Shown: one piece after another, positions 50,431-58,639 of the stretch | How the letters are laid out: each line of letters opens with the position of its first letter | Numbering within the stretch: the stretch's first letter is position 1 | Source: CAMLHU01 sp049680185 | GTDB lineage: Bacteria; Gemmatimonadota; Gemmatimonadetes; Gemmatimonadales; GWC2-71-9 | Assembly (NCBI GenBank): GCA_049680185.1 | Contig: JBAUHI010000043.1 | Coordinates: 8,648 to 72,647 of the forward strand | DNA length: 64,000 bases | Direction: 5' to 3' | Notes under the pieces: model-generated | What the model was told of the DNA's origin: nothing | Databases searched by the model: none | The model's input: only the letters and a program-made list of their open reading frames with translations | Translations under genes and position numbers: made by a program

Positions 50431-51465
50431 GTGACCCACCGCATCCGTCTCGCTCCTCTCGTCATCGGCACACTGTTGGCCGCCTGCGCCACGACCCCCG
50501 CCAAGACCACTCCTGTGCCCACCGCCATCACCGCGATCGAGCAGATGAGCGGCACCAATGCCCTCCTCATCGGCCTGAGCCCGGTCAACGACCAAGTCGT
50601 CTGGGCCAGCGGCACCGGCGGCACCTGGCTCCGCACCACCGACGGCGGCACCACCTGGCAGCACGGCACGGTGCCCGGTGGCGAGTTCCTCCAGTTCCGC
50701 GACGTGCAGGGTGTGGATGCGAACACGGCCTGGCTCATGAGCGCCGGCACCGCCGATACCTCGCGGATCTACGTGACCCACGATGCCGGCGCCACCTGGA
50801 CGCTCACGTACACGAACCCCGACCTGAAGGGGTTCTACGACTGCATGGATTTCTGGGATGCACGGCGGGGGCTCGTGATCGGTGATGCGGTGGACGCGAC
50901 ACCGATGATCCTCGCCACCTCCGATGCCGGCGCCCGCTGGGCCCGCCTCCCCGCCACCGCCCTCCCTTCCGCCGTGCCCGGCGAGGGAAGCTTTGCCGCC
51001 AGCGGCACCTGTCTCATCACCCGTCCTCACGGCCACGCCTGGATCGCGGTCGGCACGCCCACGGCCAAACTCCTCCACACCACCGACTACGGCCGGAGCT
51101 GGACCACCGACTCGATCCCGCTCATCGCGATCAGTTCGGTGAGCTTCCGCGACATCGAGCACGGCATCGTCCTCGGCACTGACAGCTCTGCCGCGACAGC
51201 GTCGACCAGTGACGGCGGGATGCATTGGCTCCGCGGCGCACCGCCCCCGTTCGCGCAGGGGTTCTATGGTGGGGTGTACGTGCACAACGCCCGGCGACCC
51301 GTCGTGGTGGCCGGGGGGCCGGGCGGGCTCGCTTGGTCGCGCGATGACGGCGCCTCATGGACGGTCATCGATCATCACATCTTCTGGTCGGTCGCCTCGG
51401 CGTCCCCGCGTGCCACCTGGGCCGTCGGCGCCCGGGGACGGATCGTCAAACTTTCCGGATTCTAG
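50431..51465 (+). CDS. Lipoprotein with BNR/sortilin-type beta-propeller
   Basis: This 344-residue protein starts at GTG 50431 (VTHRIRLAPLVIGTLLAACATTP, lipobox Cys). The mature part is a YCF48/sortilin-like propeller with repeated Asp-box blades: WLRTTDGGTTWQHG, IYVTHDAGATWTLT, ILATSDAGARWARL, LHTTDYGRSWTTD, ASTSDGGMHWLRG and AWSRDDGASWTVI. Such lipoproteins are common in this phylum and may serve as protein or glycan binding scaffolds. It is convergent with the 1,098-residue sortilin-repeat protein; only three bases separate their stops. Confidence 0.85.
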   Translation: MTHRIRLAPLVIGTLLAACATTPAKTTPVPTAITAIEQMSGTNALLIGLSPVNDQVVWASGTGGTWLRTTDGGTTWQHGTVPGGEFLQFRDVQGVDANTAWLMSAGTADTSRIYVTHDAGATWTLTYTNPDLKGFYDCMDFWDARRGLVIGDAVDATPMILATSDAGARWARLPATALPSAVPGEGSFAASGTCLITRPHGHAWIAVGTPTAKLLHTTDYGRSWTTDSIPLIAISSVSFRDIEHGIVLGTDSSAATASTSDGGMHWLRGAPPPFAQGFYGGVYVHNARRPVVVAGGPGGLAWSRDDGASWTVIDHHIFWSVASASPRATWAVGARGRIVKLSGF

Positions 51466-51468
51466 CGC

Positions 51469-54400
51469 TCACGAAGTCGGGATCACGATCGCCGGCGACC
51501 CCGTCGCCTTCCGCTTGGCATTGAGCGTCCGGAGTCCCTCGCCGACCAGCGCATTCCACGTCCGCATCACCGGTGCCGCATCGGCCCGGGCCCGCTCGCA
51601 CGCCGCGACCTCCTCGGCGCTCGGCGTCACGTCGGCATCCTGCATCGCCATCGCCGCACCGAGCAGCGCGCCACTCACCGACTCGAGCGTGGGTGCCACT
51701 TTCGCGCCACCGCGACGGCCTCGACCCCGGAACCCACCGCGACCCCCCGATGAGGAAGCAGGCGCCAGTGCGTCGACCTCTTTCCGGAACGCCACCGCAT
51801 CCTGGCCCTCGGCCTTGCCGAGCGCTTCGGAGAGGGCGCGTGCCTGCAGCGCGTCCGAATGTGCGGCGCGCGCCTCGACGTACATCTCCCGCGACAACGC
51901 TGCGAGCTCCGCCAACCCGGCGGCCGGCGTCCGCACCCGCGGATCGAGGTGCAGCGTCAGGGGCTGCGTGTACGTCTTCCCTCCCACGGTGAGCCGGACC
52001 GTGTACACGCCGGGAGGGGCCCAGGGTGCATAGACCGATGGATAGGTCCGGTGCGGCACAGCGGCGCCGTTATCACTCCCCGGTCCCGTCTCCAGCGGAT
52101 CGAAGCGCAGGTCCCAGGAAAAGCGATGCATCCCGGCCTGGGTCGAGAGCTGCAGTTGTGGTGCGGCCCAGTAGAGTGGCACATCGCAATCCGGGGTCTG
52201 GTCGTGCTCCTGGCAGGTCTCGTCATAGTCATCGGGTCGCAGCCCCGGATCGGGGTTCAGCACCGAGTCATCGCTCGAGTAGGAGCGGACCACCGCTCCG
52301 GCGCCATCGAGGATGTCGAGGGAGACGGCGCCCGGTGCGTTGGCGGCGAGGTAGTAGTCGATGATCCCGCCGGGTGGCGGGTTCTGGCCGGCGAGGATCT
52401 CCGGCGGCCAAGGGGTGGGGTCGTTGGTGCCGAAGCGCACCCGGAGCGCTGGCGCAGGCTTGAAGAGGTAGGCGGACTTGGCCGCCCGTGCCTGCGCCGC
52501 CTGACGAAGCGGCGTCACGTCGTCGAGGATCCAGAAGCCGCGCCCGTGGGTGGCGGCCACCAGGTCGGAGCAGAGGCAGGTCTTGTCGTCCTTCACCCCG
52601 AGATCCCGGACCGTGACCGCCGGCATGTTCTGCCGCAACGATTCCCAGTGGTCACCGTCGTCGATCGAGAACCAGACCTGGGTCTCCGTCGCCGCATAGA
52701 GCAATCCCGGCACCCGGGTGTCTTCCCGGATCGAGTTGGCCACCGCCCCCGGCGTCAGGCCGTTGTCGATCTCGGTCCAGCTCCGGCCGCCGTCGTGGGT
52801 GCGCCAGAAGTGCGGGTTCGGATCGTCGATCCGCATCGTGTTGGCGGCGGCATATGCGGTCCGGGTATCGAAATGCCCGGCGTCGAGGTTGTAGATGCGG
52901 GTCCACGCCTTGATGGCCGCGGGAGTCACGTTGTGCCAGCTGGCCCCGCCGTCGGTGGTCACCTGGAGCTGGCCGTCATCGGTCCCGGCCCAGAGCACCT
53001 TCACGTCACGCGGTGATGGCGCCAGTGCGGTGATGGCCCCTTGGGGCGTGACGTGCACGCTGTCGGCGTACGTCCCGGCGCTCGCGGGCACCGCCCACGT
53101 CGCCCGGGCCAGGTCGGGGCTGATCCGGCGCCAGCTATGGCCGTGATCGAGGCTCTTCCACACCACGTTCGAGGCGTAGAAGAGGGCGTTGGAATCGACC
53201 GGCGACCAGATGAGCGGCATCGTGCGCACGTTGCGGCCAAAATCAGCGCCGCGCTCCAGCGGGTCAGGGCCGAGGTGCGTGGTCTGCCCGAGGCGGCGGT
53301 CGTAGAGCGAGATGCCGGTGCGGCCGCTGCCGTAGACGAGATCGGGTTCGCGCGGATCGGGTGCGGCCATCCCGTATTCCTGGATGTTGACCGGATGCCA
53401 GTCGTGGAAGGTGATCTCGCCGTCCATCGACCTGCTGTCGACGCACCCCGAGCCCGAGTCCTGTTGCCCGCTGCAGACGCGATAGGGAAACGCGTTGTCG
53501 GTGGTGACGTGGTACATCGCGGCGGTGGGTTGGGTATACCAGTTGCTCCACGACACCCCGCGATTGGCCGAGACCACCGCACCCTGGTCGGAGACGACGA
53601 AGAGGATGTTGGGGTCATTCGGATCGATCCAGGTGTTCTGGTAGTCGTCGCCGCCGGGGGATCCACGCACCGCAGACCAGGTGTGTCCGCCATCGAGCGT
53701 GCGCCAGAGGACCACCGCCGAGCTGTAGACCACCTTCGGATCCTTGGGATCGACGGTGACGGTCGGGAGGTCGCCGCCGCCGATGCGGGCGAGCGGACGC
53801 GAGTCAGCGGCACTCGACGTATCGGAAGGAATGCCGGGTGCATCGACCCCGACCCAATGCTCGCCGCCATCGGTGGAGGTGTAGAAGCCCACGACGCCGG
53901 TGATGGCATCGCCCCGATCCTTGGCCCCGACCGGTGCCACGCCCGCGACCATCGCATACAGGTGTGCCGGATCGCTCGGCGCGATCGCGAGGTTCGCCTC
54001 GATGACGTCGGGGAGGCCGGTCGTCAGGTGGGTCCAGGTGGTGCCGCCATCGGTCGACTTGTAGATGCCGTTGCCGGCACCGCCGAATTCATCCCCTTCC
54101 CGGAAGCTCTGCTGTTGCCGCCAGAGCGAAGCGTAGACGACGCTGGAATTGGAAGGATCGATGACGACCGAGTTCCCGCTTGTGTACTCGTCCTTGTAGA
54201 GCACCTTCTGCCAGGTGTGTCCGCCGTCGGTGGAGCGGAAGATCCCGCGCTCGGCGTTGGGTCCGTACGGATGGCCGAGTGCTGCGACGAAGACCCGATC
54301 GGGATCCTTCGGGTCGACGGCGATCCACGCGATCATCCGGGTGTCGGTGAGGCCCACATTCGTCCAGGTCTTCCCCGCGTCGGTCGATCGGTAGACGCCG

Positions 54401-54765
54401 TCACCGGTCGAGAGATCGGGCCGGATGATCCCGGCCCCGGTGCCGACGTAGATGACATTGGGATCCGACGGCGCCACCGCGATGGCACCGATCGAGCCGG
54501 TCGATTGCTGGTCGAAGACCGGGTGCCAGGTGGAGCCGAAGTCGGTCGAGCGCCAGACGCCGCCGTTATCGAATCCGGCGTAGAAGACATTCGACTGGCC
54601 CACCACGCCACTCAGGGCGCGGGCGCGCCCGGCGCGGGTGGGGCCGATGGTGCGCCATTGCATGTCGGCGTAGGTCGAAGGGGCTTGGGCGACGGCCATG
54701 GAGGCCGTGATCCCCAGGATGGACGTGGCGAGGGCGACGCGGAGCGAGCGGAGCACGGAGACCAC
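51469..54765 (-). CDS. Large exported sortilin/VPS10-repeat protein
   Basis: This 1,098-residue protein starts at the GTG whose complement ends at 54765. Signal peptide LRVALATSILGITASMAVA/QAP. From residue about 30 to 780 there are many Asp-box blades (GGVWRSTDFGSTWHPV, GVYRSTDAGKTWTNVG, GIFRSTDGGHTWQKVL, GIYKSTDGGTTWTHL, LWRTLDGGHTWSAV, FWRTHDGGRSWTEI), giving two ten-bladed propellers like VPS10/sortilin and xyloglucanase-type proteins. A FlgD-like or Ig-like linker and a helical C-terminal region (LAELAALSREMYVEARAAHSD) follow. A Gly/Arg-rich loop (SSSGGRGGFRGRGRRGG) breaks the latter. Often annotated as glycosyl hydrolase, but no catalytic Asp pair can be assigned. Confidence 0.88.
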   Translation of the reverse strand: MVSVLRSLRVALATSILGITASMAVAQAPSTYADMQWRTIGPTRAGRARALSGVVGQSNVFYAGFDNGGVWRSTDFGSTWHPVFDQQSTGSIGAIAVAPSDPNVIYVGTGAGIIRPDLSTGDGVYRSTDAGKTWTNVGLTDTRMIAWIAVDPKDPDRVFVAALGHPYGPNAERGIFRSTDGGHTWQKVLYKDEYTSGNSVVIDPSNSSVVYASLWRQQQSFREGDEFGGAGNGIYKSTDGGTTWTHLTTGLPDVIEANLAIAPSDPAHLYAMVAGVAPVGAKDRGDAITGVVGFYTSTDGGEHWVGVDAPGIPSDTSSAADSRPLARIGGGDLPTVTVDPKDPKVVYSSAVVLWRTLDGGHTWSAVRGSPGGDDYQNTWIDPNDPNILFVVSDQGAVVSANRGVSWSNWYTQPTAAMYHVTTDNAFPYRVCSGQQDSGSGCVDSRSMDGEITFHDWHPVNIQEYGMAAPDPREPDLVYGSGRTGISLYDRRLGQTTHLGPDPLERGADFGRNVRTMPLIWSPVDSNALFYASNVVWKSLDHGHSWRRISPDLARATWAVPASAGTYADSVHVTPQGAITALAPSPRDVKVLWAGTDDGQLQVTTDGGASWHNVTPAAIKAWTRIYNLDAGHFDTRTAYAAANTMRIDDPNPHFWRTHDGGRSWTEIDNGLTPGAVANSIREDTRVPGLLYAATETQVWFSIDDGDHWESLRQNMPAVTVRDLGVKDDKTCLCSDLVAATHGRGFWILDDVTPLRQAAQARAAKSAYLFKPAPALRVRFGTNDPTPWPPEILAGQNPPPGGIIDYYLAANAPGAVSLDILDGAGAVVRSYSSDDSVLNPDPGLRPDDYDETCQEHDQTPDCDVPLYWAAPQLQLSTQAGMHRFSWDLRFDPLETGPGSDNGAAVPHRTYPSVYAPWAPPGVYTVRLTVGGKTYTQPLTLHLDPRVRTPAAGLAELAALSREMYVEARAAHSDALQARALSEALGKAEGQDAVAFRKEVDALAPASSSGGRGGFRGRGRRGGAKVAPTLESVSGALLGAAMAMQDADVTPSAEEVAACERARADAAPVMRTWNALVGEGLRTLNAKRKATGSPAIVIPTS

Positions 54766-55168
54766 CTATTAAAGGAAGGCAAAGAACGGGGGTACTCTGA
54801 GTATGGCGCCGCGGCCCCGGTTCTGCCACATCGCGTCACCCACGGGTGGCCGGGTCTGATTCCAGGGGTATACTTTAGCTGCGCCCCGCTGGCCCCGAGT
54901 TCGCGGCCGAGAGCCGCCGCTCAGGTGTGGCGCTGAACCGACGTTGGCACCTGACCGGCACCTATGCCTGGGTGTCACGCAGCCCACGCGATCGACCGGA
55001 TGTCACTGCACCGACGCGACGCGCTATTTGCGGCGGCAGCGGGCACTTTCTCTGACCGCCGGATGGATCTCCACTGGGCCGCGGGAGTCAGCTCTCCGGT
55101 GAGCGGAGTGAACCCGATGTCGCCGGTCTGCTTGCCCTGATTCTCCCCTTGCAAACGGAGGCGAGTCC
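54766..55168. other. Intergenic region with a degenerate two-hairpin repeat
   Basis: This is a 400-base gap between divergent genes. It contains a worn copy of the dispersed element in the B sense (54897-54943), preceded by TATACTT at 54869 and CTGCGCCC, the same lead-in as at 58279. A TACTC-T-GAGTA palindrome near 54795 lies upstream of the minus-strand sortilin gene and could be a regulator site. I see no gene. Confidence 0.5.
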
Positions 55169-55651
55169 ATGAGGACCCGTGCAGAAGCCCTCGCTCGGCG
55201 CATCGAGGAGGGGGCCACCAAACTCGCCACTCTCGCCCGGAGCCTCTCCGATGCTGAGTGGCGCGCGGCCGTGCCCCCGGACGGGCGGACCGTCGGCGTG
55301 ATCGTGCACCACGTTGCCAGCATGTATCCGGTCGAGGTGGACCTGGCCCGGGCCCTCGCGTCGGGCAAGCCCGTTGCCGGGCTGAGCTGGAACGACATCG
55401 CGAAGGTCAACGCCGCCCACGCGCAGGATCACACTTCGGCAGGCCAGCAGGAGACCGTCGAACTGCTTGGCCGGAATGCCAAAGCGGCCGCGGACGCCGT
55501 CCGGGCCCTGAGCGACCAGGAGCTGGACCAGGCGGCGCCGGTCTCCCTCAATGCCGACGCGCCGCTCACCGCCCAGTTCTTCATTGAAAGCCACGCGCTG
55601 TCCCACAGCTGGCACCATCTTGCCAAGATCCGGGCCGCGCTGACGCGGTGA
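55169..55651 (+). CDS. DinB-superfamily protein
   Basis: This 160-residue four-helix-bundle protein reads ALARRIEEGATKLATLARSLSDAEWRAAVPP, TVGVIVHHVASMYPVEVDLARALA, SWNDIAKVNAAHAQDH and FIESHALSHSWHHLAKIRAAL. The metal-ligand His residues of DinB/YfiT (one in VIVHHV, two in the ESHALSHSWHH segment) are present. Family members include thiol-dependent maleylpyruvate isomerase and bacillithiol transferase-like enzymes, so a small-thiol transferase is possible. It starts at ATG 55169 and lies 22 bases before a Ser/Thr kinase. Confidence 0.82.
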   Translation: MRTRAEALARRIEEGATKLATLARSLSDAEWRAAVPPDGRTVGVIVHHVASMYPVEVDLARALASGKPVAGLSWNDIAKVNAAHAQDHTSAGQQETVELLGRNAKAAADAVRALSDQELDQAAPVSLNADAPLTAQFFIESHALSHSWHHLAKIRAALTR

Positions 55652-55673
55652 CGGCACGCGCCCGCCTCGACCC

Positions 55674-57608
55674 ATGACCGCGCCCCTTCCCCCCACGCCG
55701 TCGCTCCCGTCCCGCTTCGCCGTGGTACGGGAGCTGGGGCGCGGGGGCATGGGCGTAGTGCTCCTGGCCCAGGACAAGACCCTCGGACGCCCGGTCGCGA
55801 TCAAGGTCCTCACTCCGGAAGTATCCCGCGCCCTGGGACCGGAGCGGTTCGCCCGCGAGATCCGCCTCACCGCCCAGCTGGTGCATCCCAACATCGTGCC
55901 GTTGTTCGATTCCGGAGAATCCGACGGCTGGCTGTACTACGTCATGCCCTTCATCGACGGGCCGACGCTCCGAGCGCGGCTGGGATCGGGCCAGCCGATC
56001 ACCGTGCCCGAGGTGATCCGGATCGTCGCCGACACGGCCGAGGCCTTGGCCTACGCGCACGCCCTGGGAGTGGTGCATCGCGACGTCAAGCCCGAGAACA
56101 TCTTTTACTATGGCGGCCGGGCCCTGCTCGCCGACTTCGGCATCGCCTCGAGTGACCAGGCGGGCCCTGGCGTCAGCACTCTCACGGCCACCGGCACCAT
56201 CGTGGGAACGGTGACGTATATGAGCCCTGAGCAAGCCTCGGGCGCTCGGGACCTGGACGGCCGATCGGATCTTTACAGCCTCGGGTGCGTGGCATTCGAG
56301 CTCCTGAGCGGCCGCGCTCCGTACACCGGACCCTCGGCCTTGGCGGTGCTGGCCGCCCACCTCACCGACGCGGTGCCGTCGGTGAGCGACTGCCGACCCG
56401 ATGTGGACCCCGCGCTCGCGGCGCTGGTCGAACAGCTCCTCACCAAGGACCGGGACACCCGGCCCCGGGACGCGGCCGCCGCGCTCGATGCCCTGCGTCC
56501 GATCGGGACCGGTGAAGGGCCGCGACAGCGCCCCGGGACCGCCCCCGCCGCCCGCCCGGCATCGTCCAGCCGGTGGCGCGACCCGCCCGAGGTCCGGGAA
56601 CTGGCGGCCAAGGCGCGGGACCTCTACCTCAACGCGATGCAGGGCGGAGAAGGCACCCGGGACAAGATCCTCATGGCGCAAGTCTACGCCAAGAAGGCGC
56701 TGGCCTTGGCGCCGGAGAGCGCGATCGCCCTCGCCACCCTCGCCGACATCATGCACCTGCTGGGCCTGCGCGGGTTCGCGGATCTGGACGCGGTCCTGCC
56801 GGAGGTCCGGGATCTTCGGATGAAGGCCCTGGCCGCCGATGACACGCTGGGCGAGATCCACGTCGCCATGGGTACGGTGTTTCTGTACTGGGAGGACGAT
56901 TTCGAGATGGCGGGCTCGGAGCTGGCGCAAGGCGTCGAGCTGGCGCCAGACGATGCGGAGGGACACCGCATCTACGGGGCCTGGCTGCGCATCGCCGGAC
57001 GCCCGCAGGAGGCCCTCGAGCACATGCACTCGGCGGTGCGGCTGGCGCCGAAGGCCCCCTTCATGCATGTGGGGCTGGCCGACGTCCTGATGGCCCTGGG
57101 CCGCTACGATGAGGCGATCGGCCCCCTGCGCCAGGCGCTACGGCTCCTGCCCCGCTACGACGCCGCGCTCGAGCGGCTGGAAATGAGCTGCCACCGCGCC
57201 GGCCGCCACGACGAAGCGCTGGACGCGCGGCGCATGCTGCTGGGCGTGCGCGGCGAATCCGATCGGATCGCCCAGGTCTCCGCCGATGCCGCCGCGGACG
57301 GCTGGCTGGTCGCCCGGGAGAAGGACTTGCGGCGCGACCTGGCCGACCTGCTGGCCCGCGCCGAGCGCGAGGATGCCTTCGCCGACCGACGCAGCACCCG
57401 ACAACTGGCCGACAAGATCCTGATCGTGCTGGCGGAGCTGGGGGAGTGGACCCAGGCCATGGATTGGGTGGAGCGGGCCTACCACCACCGGCCCGGCCGC
57501 CTGCGCCGGGTGCTCAACGACCTCCCCTATGACCACCACGGACTGGCCCGGGATCCCCGCTACACAGGCCTGTTGCGAACCGCCGGTATCGAAGAGATGC
57601 TCGACTGA
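55674..57608 (+). CDS. Ser/Thr protein kinase with TPR-like tail
   Basis: This 644-residue soluble kinase has the Hanks domain at residues 14-285: glycine loop RGGMGVV, VAIKVL, HRDVKPEN (His135), DFG, and MSPEQA. A Pro/Arg linker is followed by a helical TPR region (ALALAPESAIALATLADIMHLLG, ELAPDDAEGHRIYGAWLRIAGRPQEALEHMHSAVRLAP, APFMHVGLADVLMALGRYDEAIGPLRQALRLLP). There is no transmembrane helix, unlike the paralogue at 60094. The TPRs probably recruit substrates. OsmC follows 9 bases later. Confidence 0.92.
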   Translation: MTAPLPPTPSLPSRFAVVRELGRGGMGVVLLAQDKTLGRPVAIKVLTPEVSRALGPERFAREIRLTAQLVHPNIVPLFDSGESDGWLYYVMPFIDGPTLRARLGSGQPITVPEVIRIVADTAEALAYAHALGVVHRDVKPENIFYYGGRALLADFGIASSDQAGPGVSTLTATGTIVGTVTYMSPEQASGARDLDGRSDLYSLGCVAFELLSGRAPYTGPSALAVLAAHLTDAVPSVSDCRPDVDPALAALVEQLLTKDRDTRPRDAAAALDALRPIGTGEGPRQRPGTAPAARPASSSRWRDPPEVRELAAKARDLYLNAMQGGEGTRDKILMAQVYAKKALALAPESAIALATLADIMHLLGLRGFADLDAVLPEVRDLRMKALAADDTLGEIHVAMGTVFLYWEDDFEMAGSELAQGVELAPDDAEGHRIYGAWLRIAGRPQEALEHMHSAVRLAPKAPFMHVGLADVLMALGRYDEAIGPLRQALRLLPRYDAALERLEMSCHRAGRHDEALDARRMLLGVRGESDRIAQVSADAAADGWLVAREKDLRRDLADLLARAEREDAFADRRSTRQLADKILIVLAELGEWTQAMDWVERAYHHRPGRLRRVLNDLPYDHHGLARDPRYTGLLRTAGIEEMLD

Positions 57609-57617
57609 GGAGGCCGC

Positions 57618-58133
57618 ATGAAGGCTGAAGATCTCCGCGCGCTGCAGGCCCCCCTCAAGGACCGTTACCGGGAGCGGCCGGAGGCGGCCGTGATCACTTT
57701 CACCGCGGAGGGGCGGATCGGGGAGGGGATCAGCTGCCGGGTGGAGACCGGGAAGCGGCTGGTGGAGGCCGGGCTCCACCCCGCCACCGGCGGAGACGGG
57801 ATGCTGGTCTGTTCGGGGGATATGCTGTTGGATGCGCTGGTGGCGTGCGCGGGCGTTACGCTCGCCGCGGTGGCCACGGCGTTGGGCCTCGAGATCCGGG
57901 AGGGCATCGTGCGGGCAGAGGGTGACCTGGATTTTCGGGGCACCCTGGGTGTCAGCAAGGATGCCCCGGTGGGGTTCCAGCGGATTCGTTTGCACTTCGA
58001 ATTGAGTACTGACGCTTCCGAGGACCAGCTGGCGACCCTCCTGCGGCTCACCGAGCGGTATTGCGTGGTGTTGCAGACGCTCTCTCGATCGCCGACGATC
58101 GCGGTCACTCATCGGGCGGCCCGCTCAGGGTGA
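57618..58133 (+). CDS. OsmC-family protein
   Basis: This 171-residue protein has AGGAGG upstream of ATG 57618. The OsmC/Ohr fold is shown by VITFTAEGRIGEGISCRVETG, DGMLVCSGDMLLDALVACAGVTLAAVATALG and RYCVVLQTLSRSPTIAV. Catalytic peroxidatic and resolving Cys of Ohr lie in the VACAG and YCVVLQTL positions and both are present here, so thiol-dependent reduction of organic hydroperoxides is plausible. It probably shares a message with the upstream kinase. A 500-base repeat-rich gap (58134-58639) follows. Confidence 0.87.
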   Translation: MKAEDLRALQAPLKDRYRERPEAAVITFTAEGRIGEGISCRVETGKRLVEAGLHPATGGDGMLVCSGDMLLDALVACAGVTLAAVATALGLEIREGIVRAEGDLDFRGTLGVSKDAPVGFQRIRLHFELSTDASEDQLATLLRLTERYCVVLQTLSRSPTIAVTHRAARSG

Positions 58134-58275
58134 GGGACCGCATTTCATTTCAGCAGCGTGCGTCATGTGACCGGTCGTGACTGCCACTCGACCATGCCAA
58201 CCCGCTCGGGGGCTGAGCATGGGTCGCGGATCTGCTACATGCTGCCTCGCAAGGCGAGCCACGATGGCCGTCGAC

Positions 58276-58554
58276 GGATATACTTCACCTGCGCCCGTGA
58301 GTTCGCGGCTGAAAGCCGCGGCTCGGCCCTGTCGCTGAAGCGACCTTCGCACCGGATCCGACATCACTTCAGTGGGAAGGCCGAGCCGTCGCTTGAGCGA
58401 CGACTCGAACAGCGACCTGGGGTAGGATGGCCCCCGCACTCGCGGCTGACAGCCGCGGCTCGGCCCTGTCGCTGAAGCGACGCGTGCTGCAGCCCATCAC
58501 GAGAACCCTCGCCACTTCAGTGGCACGGCCGAGCCGTCGCTTGACGACTCGAAC
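58276..58554. repeat. REP/BIME-like cluster, four two-hairpin elements (B-A-B-A)
   Basis: Elements: B 58299-58344, A 58365-58410, B 58441-58481, A 58512-58554. The B form reads CGCGGCT-GAA-AGCCGCG, GCTCGGC, GTCGCT-GA-AGCGAC. The A form is the inverse plan with CACTTCAGTG, GGCCGAGCC, GTCGCT-TG-AGCGAC; the last A has lost part of its outer stem. TATACTT at 58279 precedes the first B, as at 54869. They fill most of the gap 58134-58639, and no gene is seen there. Confidence 0.75.
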
Positions 58555-58639
58555 AGCGACCCGGGATCGACTTCATGACCGACCCGCACCCTCGCCTCAC
58601 AGCCGCCTCTTCGGCGGCGCCTAACACCCGAGTCATGCC

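Noticed and set aside
51469..54765. A glycoside hydrolase function for the large sortilin-repeat protein
   Set aside because: Asp-box blades alone do not define catalysis and no catalytic acidic pair could be placed with confidence.
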